Positions 58,301 through 64,000 of a stretch of 64,000 nucleotides of DNA are shown here, piece by piece. The position numbers and the translations under genes are program-made. The notes under the pieces are model-generated. The model saw nothing but the letters and a program-made list of their open reading frames with translations. It did no database searches and was not told the origin of the DNA. Within the stretch, counting starts at the first letter, position 1. Each line of letters begins with the position of its first letter. The DNA comes from Kitasatospora sp. MAP5-34 (GTDB lineage Bacteria > Actinomycetota > Actinomycetes > Streptomycetales > Streptomycetaceae). Location: assembly GCF_029894335.1 (NCBI RefSeq), contig NZ_JARXZC010000004.1:269742-333741 (forward strand), written 5' to 3'.

Positions 58301-58394
58301 GACCCGGCACCAGCGCGCTGCTGAACGCCAGTAGCAGCCCGGCGCCGACGGCCGCTATTCGACCTGTGGTGCCGCGCAAAAGACGTACCGTCAT
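55371..58394 (-). CDS. Secreted endonuclease/exonuclease/phosphatase-fold protein with FG-GAP/VCBS propeller repeats
   Basis: 1007 residues. The signal peptide (about 1-41) ends AQAATTPP. An EEP/DNase I-like domain (about 45-345) shows VVTFNTCGQ, DVVDLQELCMG (catalytic Glu), VFAGDFNADPTDPN (GDFN motif) and a C-terminal DHLMY (SDH-like). About ten FG-GAP/VCBS-type repeats (about 360-900) follow, several with calcium-loop motifs DFNGDGIADLLLR and DFNGDGKDDLLVR. An Ig-like C-terminal domain comes last (LHGLTAGTHTLSVVAVDPSGNRS). It is likely an extracellular nuclease or phosphodiesterase on a beta-propeller. The start has GGGGAA upstream. Confidence 0.87.
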   Translation of the reverse strand: MTVRLLRGTTGRIAAVGAGLLLAFSSALVPGHWGGATAQAATTPPPLKVVTFNTCGQSLCHSRYGLTLAQWTATLKSAVTSYDADVVDLQELCMGQGQSLAAALPGYTFHYLKAETLAAGQTGCQKWVYDSTPTDPQFTDTTAFGAGMLVKNTESPTFNDQVLKPADPAVEPRPLICAEATDSGQPYQTCTAHLDGGVGGLKAQGLPQAINRMQYWGGVSRPTVFAGDFNADPTDPNLGLLYSAQDGNGTFTEAEQGNRAYFSPACRQLANCRSGEMTTLNQTDQTGTVTDPARKFDYIFSSSADFTTAQADTTMLTYSGQDITYQDHLMYRATLNWNPNTQAPSAPQVFNNPATIGTGNDWANAVDRTAGDFTGSGTADMVLRYADGSVMRYPGLGDGTFGTGQQLVSRANGWYDAAGVTAGYFNGDGHNDHKADLLVRWNNGRVYLYPNDGTGKLGGSVPLLPPGSWPSTLDTTSSLKALDVTTGNVFGGPNSDVVIRWSDGSITASQVSRAADGSYSVGTPSTLERPGFAMPNTVVDLTTGDFNGDGIADLLLRGADGSITFYLGIPGGIYQSQGTQVTDGRNWSGFAHQSTFSWKAVEDITAGDFNRDGKDDVVLHWMSQYDDKAPGAGQTEFLPSTPGTAPVLFGAPSVLKSASPGVWTNTADVLAADVNKDGKTDLITRQSPGATVLKYGSGNGQFGSGQELGGPPQNIGGVDHHAFDWASTLTVGNFASDGSLGLLARDKTSGSAGIYPISTQPLAAPAGVPGLSSSNWQNALDVVAGHFFGGPLSDLVIRYGDGSVVLYQNTGGAFGNPVTVRSAGGWSDARTITAGDFNGDGKDDLLVRWNAGSAFLYPGTGNPLDPNAHGFGPSIPVKAAGDLSDVMDVAQGTIYGPAQGAKMFYHWADGSLLVDGNGTANLANPAPATVSGPDARFTLRSSDNRGRVASFEYTLDGAGAPVSLDAWHNSLDIQLHGLTAGTHTLSVVAVDPSGNRSAATSYGFTDS

Positions 58395-58448
58395 CGGTTC
58401 CCCGTTCGGATGATCAACAAATGTGTCGACGCACCCTACCGGTCTCCG

Positions 58449-59438
58449 TCACGGAGTGCGGCTACGTCCCCGGCGGGCCGCAGCGCGGAGCTGCTCGACG
58501 CGGGAGTGGACGTCGGTGCTGCTCGGACGGATCGGACGGCTCGGCTCGGGGGACGGGACGCCCGGTCGGCAGGTGCGGCACAGGCCGCCGGGCAGTGCCT
58601 CGGGGCGGCCCGGCGCACCGCAGTCCGTGCACTCCATGATCCGGCGGGCCGTGGTCTCGGCGATCCGGAGGGGTGCGGGCGGCATCTTGGCGATGAGCCG
58701 CTTGCGGGTCAACGCACCTGCGCTGTGGACCGTTTCGGGCAGACCAGCGGTGAGGGTCGCCTTGAACTGAGCCGCCGTCACCCCGCAGGCCAGCCACTCG
58801 GCGGCCAAACCCTCCAACTCGGCGCATTCGGAGGCCGAAAGCGTCATCCGGGCGTCGGCGCGACCGAGCGATGCCAGCGCCTCGTACGCGTCGGAGCGGG
58901 CGGGCCGGGACAGCACGGCGGTCGCCTGCCGCTGGCGGGCCGGGGGATTCGGGTGCTGTGGTGGCGGTGTGGGCCTCGGGCGGGGACGCTCTTCCGGGTG
59001 AATGTCCCGTGGCTGGCTCACGGTCACGTCAGCTGAGGCGCCGTCGTCGGAGAGGCCGGTCGCGAGGAAGTGCGCCCACCAGGCGTCATCGCGCGCGGTA
59101 CGGGAGAAGTACGTCCGGTAGACCCAACGGGTCTGACCGGCCCCCGCGTTCTCCCTGACCCGGCGCAGGTGCCCGGCCAAGGAGAGCGCGTTGAGCGCCG
59201 ACCGCACGGCCTGCTGGCCGTAGAGCGGCTGCTCCTTGGCGAGGGTCTTGGTGTCGATCGCGGCGCCGTCCGGCAACCGGTCGATGAACGCCGCGATGCC
59301 CGCCTCGCGTACGGGCAGGTGTGCGAAGTCGCCCTTGCGGCGGGGCCTTTGGCCCGGAGCGGATCGCTTTCCGTAGCCCGACGCGGCCATCGGAGGGGCG
59401 TACGGGCGCGGGGCAGCGCTAAAGTTGTCAGTAGCCAC
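58449..59438 (-). CDS. Helix-turn-helix protein with C-terminal zinc ribbon
   Basis: 329 residues, family not named with certainty. The N-terminal part has a winged-helix-like region at about 30-100 (FAHLPVREAGIAAFIDRLPDGAAIDTKTLAKEQ..., QAVRSALNALSLAGHLRRVRE). The middle is a Pro/Arg-rich linker (PRPRPTPPPQHPNPP). The C-terminal helical part ends in CTDCGAPGRP and GGLCRTCRPG, four Cys in two CxxC pairs. Similar proteins recur in Streptomyces accessory regions as MarR-like regulators. The GTG at 59438 follows TTAGGAG at 8 bases. A strong palindrome lies upstream at 59599. Regulatory role inferred. Confidence 0.75.
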   Translation of the reverse strand: MATDNFSAAPRPYAPPMAASGYGKRSAPGQRPRRKGDFAHLPVREAGIAAFIDRLPDGAAIDTKTLAKEQPLYGQQAVRSALNALSLAGHLRRVRENAGAGQTRWVYRTYFSRTARDDAWWAHFLATGLSDDGASADVTVSQPRDIHPEERPRPRPTPPPQHPNPPARQRQATAVLSRPARSDAYEALASLGRADARMTLSASECAELEGLAAEWLACGVTAAQFKATLTAGLPETVHSAGALTRKRLIAKMPPAPLRIAETTARRIMECTDCGAPGRPEALPGGLCRTCRPGVPSPEPSRPIRPSSTDVHSRVEQLRAAARRGRSRTP

Positions 59439-59598
59439 GGGATCGACTCCTAATCGATCGTGCTGGTCAAGCCCCCTCTGGTGTCGCAAGCACCGGTGGG
59501 GGCTGTCTGTTGCTGCGCACGCTACACGGCGAATGCACACCGTGGCGAGTCGGTAACGAAAAGTCATACTCCCAGGCTGGTACGGGTGTTGGGAGGGT

Positions 59599-59620
59599 GG
59601 GTGGGTCAAGTGACCCACCC
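59599..59620. promoter_or_regulatory. 22-base perfect palindrome
   Basis: Arms GGGTGGGTCA and TGACCCACCC around a 2-base centre AG, in the 241-base gap between the DUF89 gene (stop 59680) and the HTH gene (start 59438), both on the minus strand. It could be a terminator for the first or an operator for the second; the 2-base centre favours a protein site. Confidence 0.55.
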
Positions 59621-59679
59621 ATTCGACATACAGGACGCTCGGCTCCCGCCACCCGAATTCCGCCCCCCGAGCTCCGGCG

Positions 59680-60846
59680 CTACACCTGCGCGTGGGCCTG
59701 GATGAGGCCGTACTTGCCGCTGGTGCGCCATGGCTCCCCGGTGGCGTCGAGCCCGGCGACCATCTGTGCGTCGAGGCCGACGACGACATCCGACTTCAAC
59801 GTACGCAGGGCTGCTACCGGGGACGGGAAGTGGCCGGCCCTTTCGGCGAAGGGGTCCGTGGCGTCCCAGAGCTGGTCCCCGACGAGGCGGCGATAGTTGA
59901 GGTCGCCCTTGAGGATCGTCATCGTGGCATCGGCGAGTTCGGCCCTGAGGTCGGTGGGCATGTCGTGGAACGGCAGTGGCGCGCAGAAGAACTGGTGCGT
60001 GCGGACCATGAGGGTGCCGCTGTTCATCGCCTGCCAGAGCCGACGGCCGATCCCTTCCGCCTCCTGCTCGGGTGCGGCGCGAAGGCGCTCGATGGTCACG
60101 AGGACGTCGGCGGTGGTCGCGTCCGACACGTAGTAGGGGGAGGGCTTGACGTACAGGACGACCTCGGCGGCCAACCCGCTCGTGAGGAGGTGGTCGACCA
60201 GCACGAGGTCGGGCAGCAGCTCCCGCCCGGCGTTGTCCGCGATGACGCAGACTGTTGAGTCGCTCGCGGCGGCGAGCGTGGACCACAGGAGCGGGCTGTC
60301 GTCCGCGATCAGGGCGGGCGACTTGGCGTCCCCCGGCGAGGCGGTGATCTGGAAGCTGAGGTCCGCCCGGTTGCCCCAGAGCGCGGACGAGAGCAGCACC
60401 TCGGCCCGCTTCTCGGCAGACAGCGACGGCAGGTCGCGAAGAGCCGCCAGCTCGTCGTCCACCGCCGGGCTGGCCAGTTCGGCGTTCTTGAACGGTGCGA
60501 ACGGGTCGATGCCCTGCCAAGTCCCGGGCCGGAAGTAGCCGACGGCTTCGAGCAGCCTGCGGTAGAAGTAGCTCTCGGCCCACAAGAACGGCGCCTCGCC
60601 CCATGGCCGCCCGAACAAGCCCTCGCCCCACTCCAGCCACTGCTGGTGATCGTGGGCGCCCTTGCCGAGCGGCTCCAGCACGCCGCTGGTGCTCTCGGTG
60701 AGCAGCTGCTCGACCGCTGCCCGCTCAGTCGGCCCGTACGGCAGGGCGTCGAGCACCTGCCCGATGAGCTTCGGGTGCCGCTCGTGGAAGACACTCCAGG
60801 CGAACGACCCGGGGGTATTGGACAGGATCGTGGGTGCGGTGGGCAT
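59680..60846 (-). CDS. DUF89/ARMT1-like damage-control phosphatase
   Basis: 388 residues. The DUF89 signature is clear: VCVIADNAGRELLPDLVLVDHLL (Asp-Asn metal site, about 215-237) and MTILKGDLNYRRLVGD (about 328-343). The family comprises metal-dependent phosphatases that hydrolyse aberrant sugar phosphates and nucleotides; ARMT1-like members fit this length. Start ATG at 60846 has weak upstream complementarity. It lies 47 bases downstream of the DUF397 gene of the WhiJ-like unit, so it may be the third gene of that transcript, an unusual partner for a regulator. Confidence 0.88.
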   Translation of the reverse strand: MPTAPTILSNTPGSFAWSVFHERHPKLIGQVLDALPYGPTERAAVEQLLTESTSGVLEPLGKGAHDHQQWLEWGEGLFGRPWGEAPFLWAESYFYRRLLEAVGYFRPGTWQGIDPFAPFKNAELASPAVDDELAALRDLPSLSAEKRAEVLLSSALWGNRADLSFQITASPGDAKSPALIADDSPLLWSTLAAASDSTVCVIADNAGRELLPDLVLVDHLLTSGLAAEVVLYVKPSPYYVSDATTADVLVTIERLRAAPEQEAEGIGRRLWQAMNSGTLMVRTHQFFCAPLPFHDMPTDLRAELADATMTILKGDLNYRRLVGDQLWDATDPFAERAGHFPSPVAALRTLKSDVVVGLDAQMVAGLDATGEPWRTSGKYGLIQAHAQV

Positions 60847-60893
60847 GTTCAGACTCGTTCTTTTCTTCGTCGGCCGTCACCAGGACTCCGGCG

Positions 60894-61145
60894 CTACCCG
60901 ACGGGCTGGCGGGCGGCGTACGAGACGAACTCGGCCCAGGCGGCGGGGGTGAAGGCGAGCTGCGGGCCGGCCTTGTCCTTCGAGTCCCGGACATGGACGG
61001 TGTCGGGGCAGGTGGCGACCTCGACGCAGTTACCGCCCTCGGTGCCGCTGTGGCTGGACTTGACCCAGGAGATGGCGACTTCGATGCAAGCGCCGCCCTG
61101 ATCATTGCTGTAGCTAGACTTAAACCAGGTGAGCTGCGTGCTCAT
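60894..61145 (-). CDS. DUF397 protein (double unit)
   Basis: 83 residues. Two DUF397 openings occur in tandem: WFKSSYSNDQGGACIEVA and WVKSSHSGTEGGNCVEVA, followed by the DSKDKAGPQLAFTPAAWAEF end typical of the family. DUF397 proteins accompany WhiJ-like XRE regulators in Streptomyces, where the small protein is thought to modulate the regulator. Its ATG overlaps the XRE stop by 4 bases (ATGA), so the two are translationally coupled. The duplicated first half is slightly unusual; most DUF397 proteins have one. Confidence 0.92.
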   Translation of the reverse strand: MSTQLTWFKSSYSNDQGGACIEVAISWVKSSHSGTEGGNCVEVATCPDTVHVRDSKDKAGPQLAFTPAAWAEFVSYAARQPVG

Positions 61146-61954
61146 AGTTCCTCCGCCACCTTCCTGATGAACTGTGCTGACTCCTGGACGCTGAGGGCCT
61201 GCATGCGGATCATTCCATGGCGTTGGGTGAGAGCGCTCACCTTGACCGGGTCGGCGTACAGGACCCCTGTCTCCTGCCCTTCCACGTAGGCGAATTGGTC
61301 ATGGTCGACGGTTTCCAGCAGGACCAAGGAGCCGCTGAGTCCCGGATAGGCTTCGCGGCCTACAGGCAGCACCTGGATGGCGACATTGCGAAGCTTGCCG
61401 ATCTCCAGTAGATGATGCAGCTGACGCTTCATAGCGCTGGCGCCGCCGACCAGGCTGTGCAGGGCGGCCTCGTAGATCACGAACCCGAACAGCGCAGTCG
61501 GGCAACGCTTCAGTCTCTCTTGTCGCTGCAACCGGCCTGCCACGCGCTCCGCGACGGTCTCGTCGTCCAGTGGCGGGCAGCTGCTGCTGATCAAAGTGCG
61601 CGCGTACTCCTCGGTCTGCAGCAGACCGGGAATGAGCAATGTCTCGTACCAATGCAGCGCGATCGCTTTGCTCTCAGCGTCCGTGAAGTCCTGAGAGTAG
61701 GACGGAAACCTCTCCGGCCGTAGGAACTCCGCCGCCGCCACCAGCAGCCCCCGCGCGTCGCACATCTCGTCCGCGACCTCGAGCAGCCGCAGTGTCGGCC
61801 GCCGGCGCCCTTGCTCCATCGATTTGACGCTCTCGGGCTCGTAGTTGGCGGCCTTGCCCAACTCCTCACGCGTGACGCCTGCTTGAGTGCGCCAGAGCTT
61901 GATCTGGTTCCCGCAGTACCGCCACGCCATCGGTGGCTGGGAAGCCTCGCTCAT
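61142..61954 (-). CDS. WhiJ-like XRE-family regulator (DUF5753 type)
   Basis: 270 residues. The HTH_3 domain (about 12-68) has IKLWRTQAGVTREELGKAANYEPESVKSMEQGRRRP, followed by the DUF5753 ligand-type domain (about 90-265) with ALHWYETLLIPGLLQTEEYART, GFVIYEAALHSLVG and QVLPVGREAYPGLSGSLVLLE. Paralogues of whiJ in S. coelicolor sit with a DUF397 gene and a divergent anti-sigma-like ATPase gene and influence development. Here the same trio is present. The ATG at 61954 follows AGGGG; the frame is open upstream without a ribosome site. A palindrome at 61984 may be its operator. Confidence 0.93.
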   Translation of the reverse strand: MSEASQPPMAWRYCGNQIKLWRTQAGVTREELGKAANYEPESVKSMEQGRRRPTLRLLEVADEMCDARGLLVAAAEFLRPERFPSYSQDFTDAESKAIALHWYETLLIPGLLQTEEYARTLISSSCPPLDDETVAERVAGRLQRQERLKRCPTALFGFVIYEAALHSLVGGASAMKRQLHHLLEIGKLRNVAIQVLPVGREAYPGLSGSLVLLETVDHDQFAYVEGQETGVLYADPVKVSALTQRHGMIRMQALSVQESAQFIRKVAEEL

Positions 61955-61983
61955 CACCGGACCCCTGTCCCCTCCAGGTACGG

Positions 61984-62012
61984 CACGGGTACAGCCACCT
62001 TCTGTACCTGTG
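61984..62012. promoter_or_regulatory. Putative WhiJ-like operator
   Basis: Arms CACGGGTACAG (61984-61994) and CTGTACCTGTG (62002-62012), 11 bases with one mismatch and a 7-base centre, 30 bases upstream of the XRE start in the divergent region shared with the ATPase gene. Confidence 0.55.
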
Positions 62013-62127
62013 CAGTCACTCCCGAGGCTATGCCCCGACCAGCACCGTTGGAACGTCAATCGGCGGAACTCCCCACCTGTGGGTGACGCCTGACTTCCCG
62101 TGCCCGTCTTGAGCAACAAGGACAGCG

Positions 62128-62616
62128 ATGACAGTGCGACCTACGCCCCGCCGCACCGTGCCCGCATCCGGCCCCGAGCTGCCAACTCCGAGGCAGGGCC
62201 CCGAATCCGGCGTCCTGCCCTCGTACATCGAGTGGCTGTTGGCGCGTCACGCTCGCAGCGTCGGCCGGTCCCGCACACTGCTGCGGCTTCAGGCCCGTTC
62301 GTGGGGGGTCCCGGACGAGACGACGGAGACCGCCGTGCTTCTGCTCAGCGAGCTGATGACCAACGCCTGCCGCCACGCACGAGTCCCACCAGGCCGTCTG
62401 ATCGGCACCCGCTGCGTCCTGCTCGACCGCGTGCTGCGCATCGAGGTCTCCGACGCGAGCGACGACCTGCCCCAACCACGCTCGGCCTCCCCCGACGACG
62501 AGTCAGGCCGGGGCCTCGCACTCGTCGCCGCCCTCGCGGACGTGTGGGGCGCGCACCCCCGGGAATGCGGCATCGGCAAAACCGTCTGGTGCGAGCTGAC
62601 CATCACTGGTGGCTGA
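62128..62616 (+). CDS. ATP-binding protein of the WhiJ-like locus (HATPase_c, anti-sigma-like)
   Basis: 162 residues. A GHKL ATPase domain of the RsbW/SpoIIAB type: helix RHARSVGRSRTLLRLQARSWG, N-box VLLLSELMTNACRHAR, G1 RIEVSDASDDLPQP and G2-like DESGRGLALVAALADVWG. The ATG at 62128 follows AAGGA. It is divergent from the XRE gene with 173 bases between, the arrangement of the abaA/whiJ-type loci. Kinase substrate unknown; it may act as a partner of the regulator or of an unlinked anti-anti-sigma factor. Confidence 0.92.
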   Translation: MTVRPTPRRTVPASGPELPTPRQGPESGVLPSYIEWLLARHARSVGRSRTLLRLQARSWGVPDETTETAVLLLSELMTNACRHARVPPGRLIGTRCVLLDRVLRIEVSDASDDLPQPRSASPDDESGRGLALVAALADVWGAHPRECGIGKTVWCELTITGG

Positions 62617-62725
62617 GCGGTGACGGCGGCACTACGGCGTTCGGGGGCGGGCAGGGTCGTGGGCACGTACAGCTGCCGCGCCATCGTCCTCTCGGCGGTG
62701 CACGGCACGGTGGCCGCAGGGCTGT

Positions 62726-63031
62726 TCAGGTGTCCATGTGGTCGACGAAGATGCCGACCAGGATGCGCCCGTCATGTTCGGGGATGGGGAGGGAGAAGTG
62801 GACGCGGTCGCGTCCCCACAGCCGCTTACCGTGCCACTCGCAGCGGTATGACACATCCCGGTAGGGGACCATGCGCTGCGCCCACGCCTTGGTGTACTTC
62901 CGGGTCAACGGGCTTTCGGGGGAGATGTCCAGGCCCAGAGCGGAGAAGCGGGTGATGATCTGGTTCTGGTCGCCGGCATGGTGGGTCAGAGTGTCAGCGA
63001 AGTGGTCGTTGACAGCGCCGAGCCTGGTCCG
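62726..63031 (-). pseudogene. 5'-truncated reading frame, unknown family
   Basis: About 100 codons are open on the minus strand between an in-frame TGA (63032-63034) and the stop at 62726, with no ATG or ribosome site near the beginning. A TTG at 62908 is the only start-like codon and cuts the conserved-looking region. The translated end is protein-like: FADTLTHHAGDQNQIITRFS, then WAQRMVPYRDVSYRCEWHGK, then DRVHFSLPIPEHDGRILVG and IFVDHMDT. Charge pattern and codon use look genuine, so I read it as the 3' part of a gene whose 5' end was lost. Family not recognised. Confidence 0.45.
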
Positions 63032-63091
63032 TCAGCGCTCGATGACGTTGATCGCCAGCCCGCCGCCCGAGGTCTCCTTGTACTTGACCTG
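63032..63091 (-). pseudogene. Remnant of an L-serine dehydratase 3' end
   Basis: The last 20 codons before a TGA read QVKYKETSGGGLAINVIER, closely resembling the C-terminus of iron-sulfur L-serine ammonia-lyases (KYKETxxGGLAVNVxEC as I recall it). The frame is closed just upstream by a stop, so only this scrap remains. It abuts the truncated frame at 62726-63031. Short match, moderate certainty. Confidence 0.35.
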
Positions 63092-63229
63092 CAAGGAGAT
63101 CTACGGCGATCAGGTTCTGACCGGCGGTTTCGTCGCTGATGGCACTGTCTGTGGCTGGGCCGGGGACTTTTGAGGGACAATAAGCTATCCCGAGCCGTTC
63201 GTACGCCCCCGGAGGGGCCGTGATCAATC

Positions 63230-63352
63230 TCAATGCTGGAGGAGCAGCTTGCTCTTCAGGATGGACGTCACCGACGGGTCCAGGTCACCCGACTCGGGGT
63301 GGCTGTAGTAGCGCGAGCCCTGCTGGTGGATCGTGTGAACGCCTTCGGACAT
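63230..63352 (-). pseudogene. 40-codon 5' fragment resembling a phage-type PD-(D/E)XK exonuclease
   Basis: The ATG at 63352 has a strong ribosome site (GGGAGGGAGC just before it). It encodes MSEGVHTIHQQGSRYYSHPE, then SGDLDPSVTSILKSKLLLQH and a stop. The GSRYYxHPxxGDxxPSVTSIL pattern matches the first about 30 residues of Cas4/RecB-like nucleases of actinophages as I remember them, after which the sequence is cut. It could instead be a functional 40-residue peptide. It lies just left of the transposase. Confidence 0.45.
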
Positions 63353-63494
63353 GCTCCCTCCCTGTCTGTGGACATGAAACAGCCCCAGCGGTCCAGAGAG
63401 GGCGGCCGGGGCTAATGGTTACTTAGACCGACCGGCAATAGGCGGCTGCCGCTGAGCGATGGGGTGGGGTGGATGCAGTGCGGGCACGGGTCCG

Positions 63495-63529
63495 CGTGAT
63501 CATGGAGTTCTCTACGCTCAGTGATCACG
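63495..63529. promoter_or_regulatory. Inverted repeat ahead of the transposase gene
   Basis: CGTGATCA (63495-63502) and TGATCACG (63522-63529), perfect 8-base arms 19 bases apart, ending 10 bases before the GTG. It may be part of the element's left end or an operator/hairpin limiting transposase expression. Confidence 0.45.
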
Positions 63530-63539
63530 AAGGACGGCC

Positions 63540-64000
63540 GTGCCCGCGCTGCCATCTTGCCTGCTCGAACCTCTCTGGGACCAGTTCGCCGCTCTGCTGC
63601 CCGCCCGGGGAGAGTTCGCTGCTGACCACCCGCTGGGCTGCCACCGCCGCCGGATCGCCGACCGGACGGTCTTCGAGCACATCGTTCTCGCGTTGGTGCA
63701 CGGCTCCGGCTACGAGCGCATCTCTACTTCCGGGTGTTCCGACCGCACGATCAGACGCCGTGTCAACGAGTGGGCCGTGCTGGGGATATCTGAGAAGGTG
63801 CACGCCATCGCGCTCGAGGCCTACGACCGGATGATCGGCCTCGGGCTGGACGAGATCTCGGTCGACGGCTGCATCACCAAGGCCCCGTCCGGCGGCGAGA
63901 AGGCCGGGCGGTCGCCGGTCGACCGGGGCAAGCAGGGACTGAAACGCTCGGTCGCGTCCGATGCGTGCGGTGTCCCACTCGGGATCGTCTCCGACGGGGC
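63540..64000 (+). CDS. IS5-type DDE transposase, 5' part (continues beyond window)
   Basis: The frame is open from GTG 63540 to the window edge, about 153 codons. It begins PALPSCLLEPLWDQFAALLP, with an N-terminal DNA-binding region (RTVFEHIVLALVHGSGYERI, then CSDRTIRRRVNEWAVLG). The start of the catalytic domain follows, with the first DDE aspartate in LDEISVDGCITKAPSGGEKA and then SPVDRGKQGLKRS. The style fits IS5/IS427-like elements of Streptomyces. GAAGGACGGCC provides a ribosome site. The remaining catalytic residues lie outside the window, so integrity cannot be judged. The broken genes to its left suggest an insertion hot spot. Confidence 0.8.
   Translation, partial: MPALPSCLLEPLWDQFAALLPARGEFAADHPLGCHRRRIADRTVFEHIVLALVHGSGYERISTSGCSDRTIRRRVNEWAVLGISEKVHAIALEAYDRMIGLGLDEISVDGCITKAPSGGEKAGRSPVDRGKQGLKRSVASDACGVPLGIVSDG

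Noticed and set aside
63032..63091. Reading the L-serine dehydratase scrap as part of a complete gene
   Set aside because: A stop codon lies immediately upstream in frame, so only about 20 codons remain.

Overview
The window is high-GC actinomycete chromosome, most likely Streptomyces or Kitasatospora. The evidence is the Scy polarisome coiled-coil protein at the left edge, the GlgE glycogen pathway, a WhiJ-like DUF397/XRE/anti-sigma-type triad, many GTG starts and stop/start overlaps, and strong GC bias. From memory, the order of scy, the epimerase, the thiolase, meaB, marR, icmA, the thioredoxin gene, pyk, ackA, pta, glgB, mak, treS, glgE and glgP follows the S. coelicolor SCO5397-SCO5456 core region. 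No rRNA, tRNA or CRISPR array was found.

Layout. 1-3520: 5' part of scy, running off the left edge. 3979-12348: acyl-CoA metabolism (methylmalonyl-CoA epimerase, thiolase, MeaB GTPase, isobutyryl-CoA mutase large subunit), interspersed with a Uma2 nuclease-like gene, two MarR regulators and three small membrane proteins. 12421-14468: an OmpR-type two-component pair. 14534-16701: a MurG-like glycosyltransferase translationally coupled to a LegB-type nucleotide-sugar dehydratase. 16728-22207: a candidate polymorphic toxin locus, with a 1381-residue secreted Ala-rich coiled-coil protein carrying a C-terminal nuclease-like module, followed by two tandem paralogous small genes (candidate immunity genes) and a third small gene. 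22433-27989: TetR regulator, CnoX-like thioredoxin, and a DUF6230/DUF6114/secreted-protein operon. 28174-33056: pyk, ackA, pta. 33295-44802: glgE-treS-mak-glgB, with divergent glgP. 44921-51504: DinB-like protein, heterodimeric ABC exporter and glgX. 51724-58394: two L,D-transpeptidase lipoproteins, an anti-sigma-type ATPase, and a large secreted DNase I-fold/FG-GAP protein. 58449-62616: accessory regulators (HTH/zinc-ribbon protein, ARMT1-like DUF89, WhiJ-like triad). 62726-64000: gene debris and the 5' part of an IS5-type transposase.

How the genes fit together. IcmA, MeaB, the epimerase and the thiolase connect branched and odd-chain acyl-CoAs to central metabolism, and Pta/AckA/Pyk control acetyl-CoA and pyruvate overflow. 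TreS, Mak, GlgE and GlgB convert trehalose to alpha-glucan, while GlgP and GlgX degrade it. The most interesting accessory features are the toxin/immunity-like locus, the MurG-like/LegB-like pair, TetR-type palindromes linking the regulator at 22433 to the DUF6230 operon, a dispersed family of 75-85 base intergenic hairpins, and several starts with a -10 box exactly 7 bases upstream, suggesting leaderless mRNAs.
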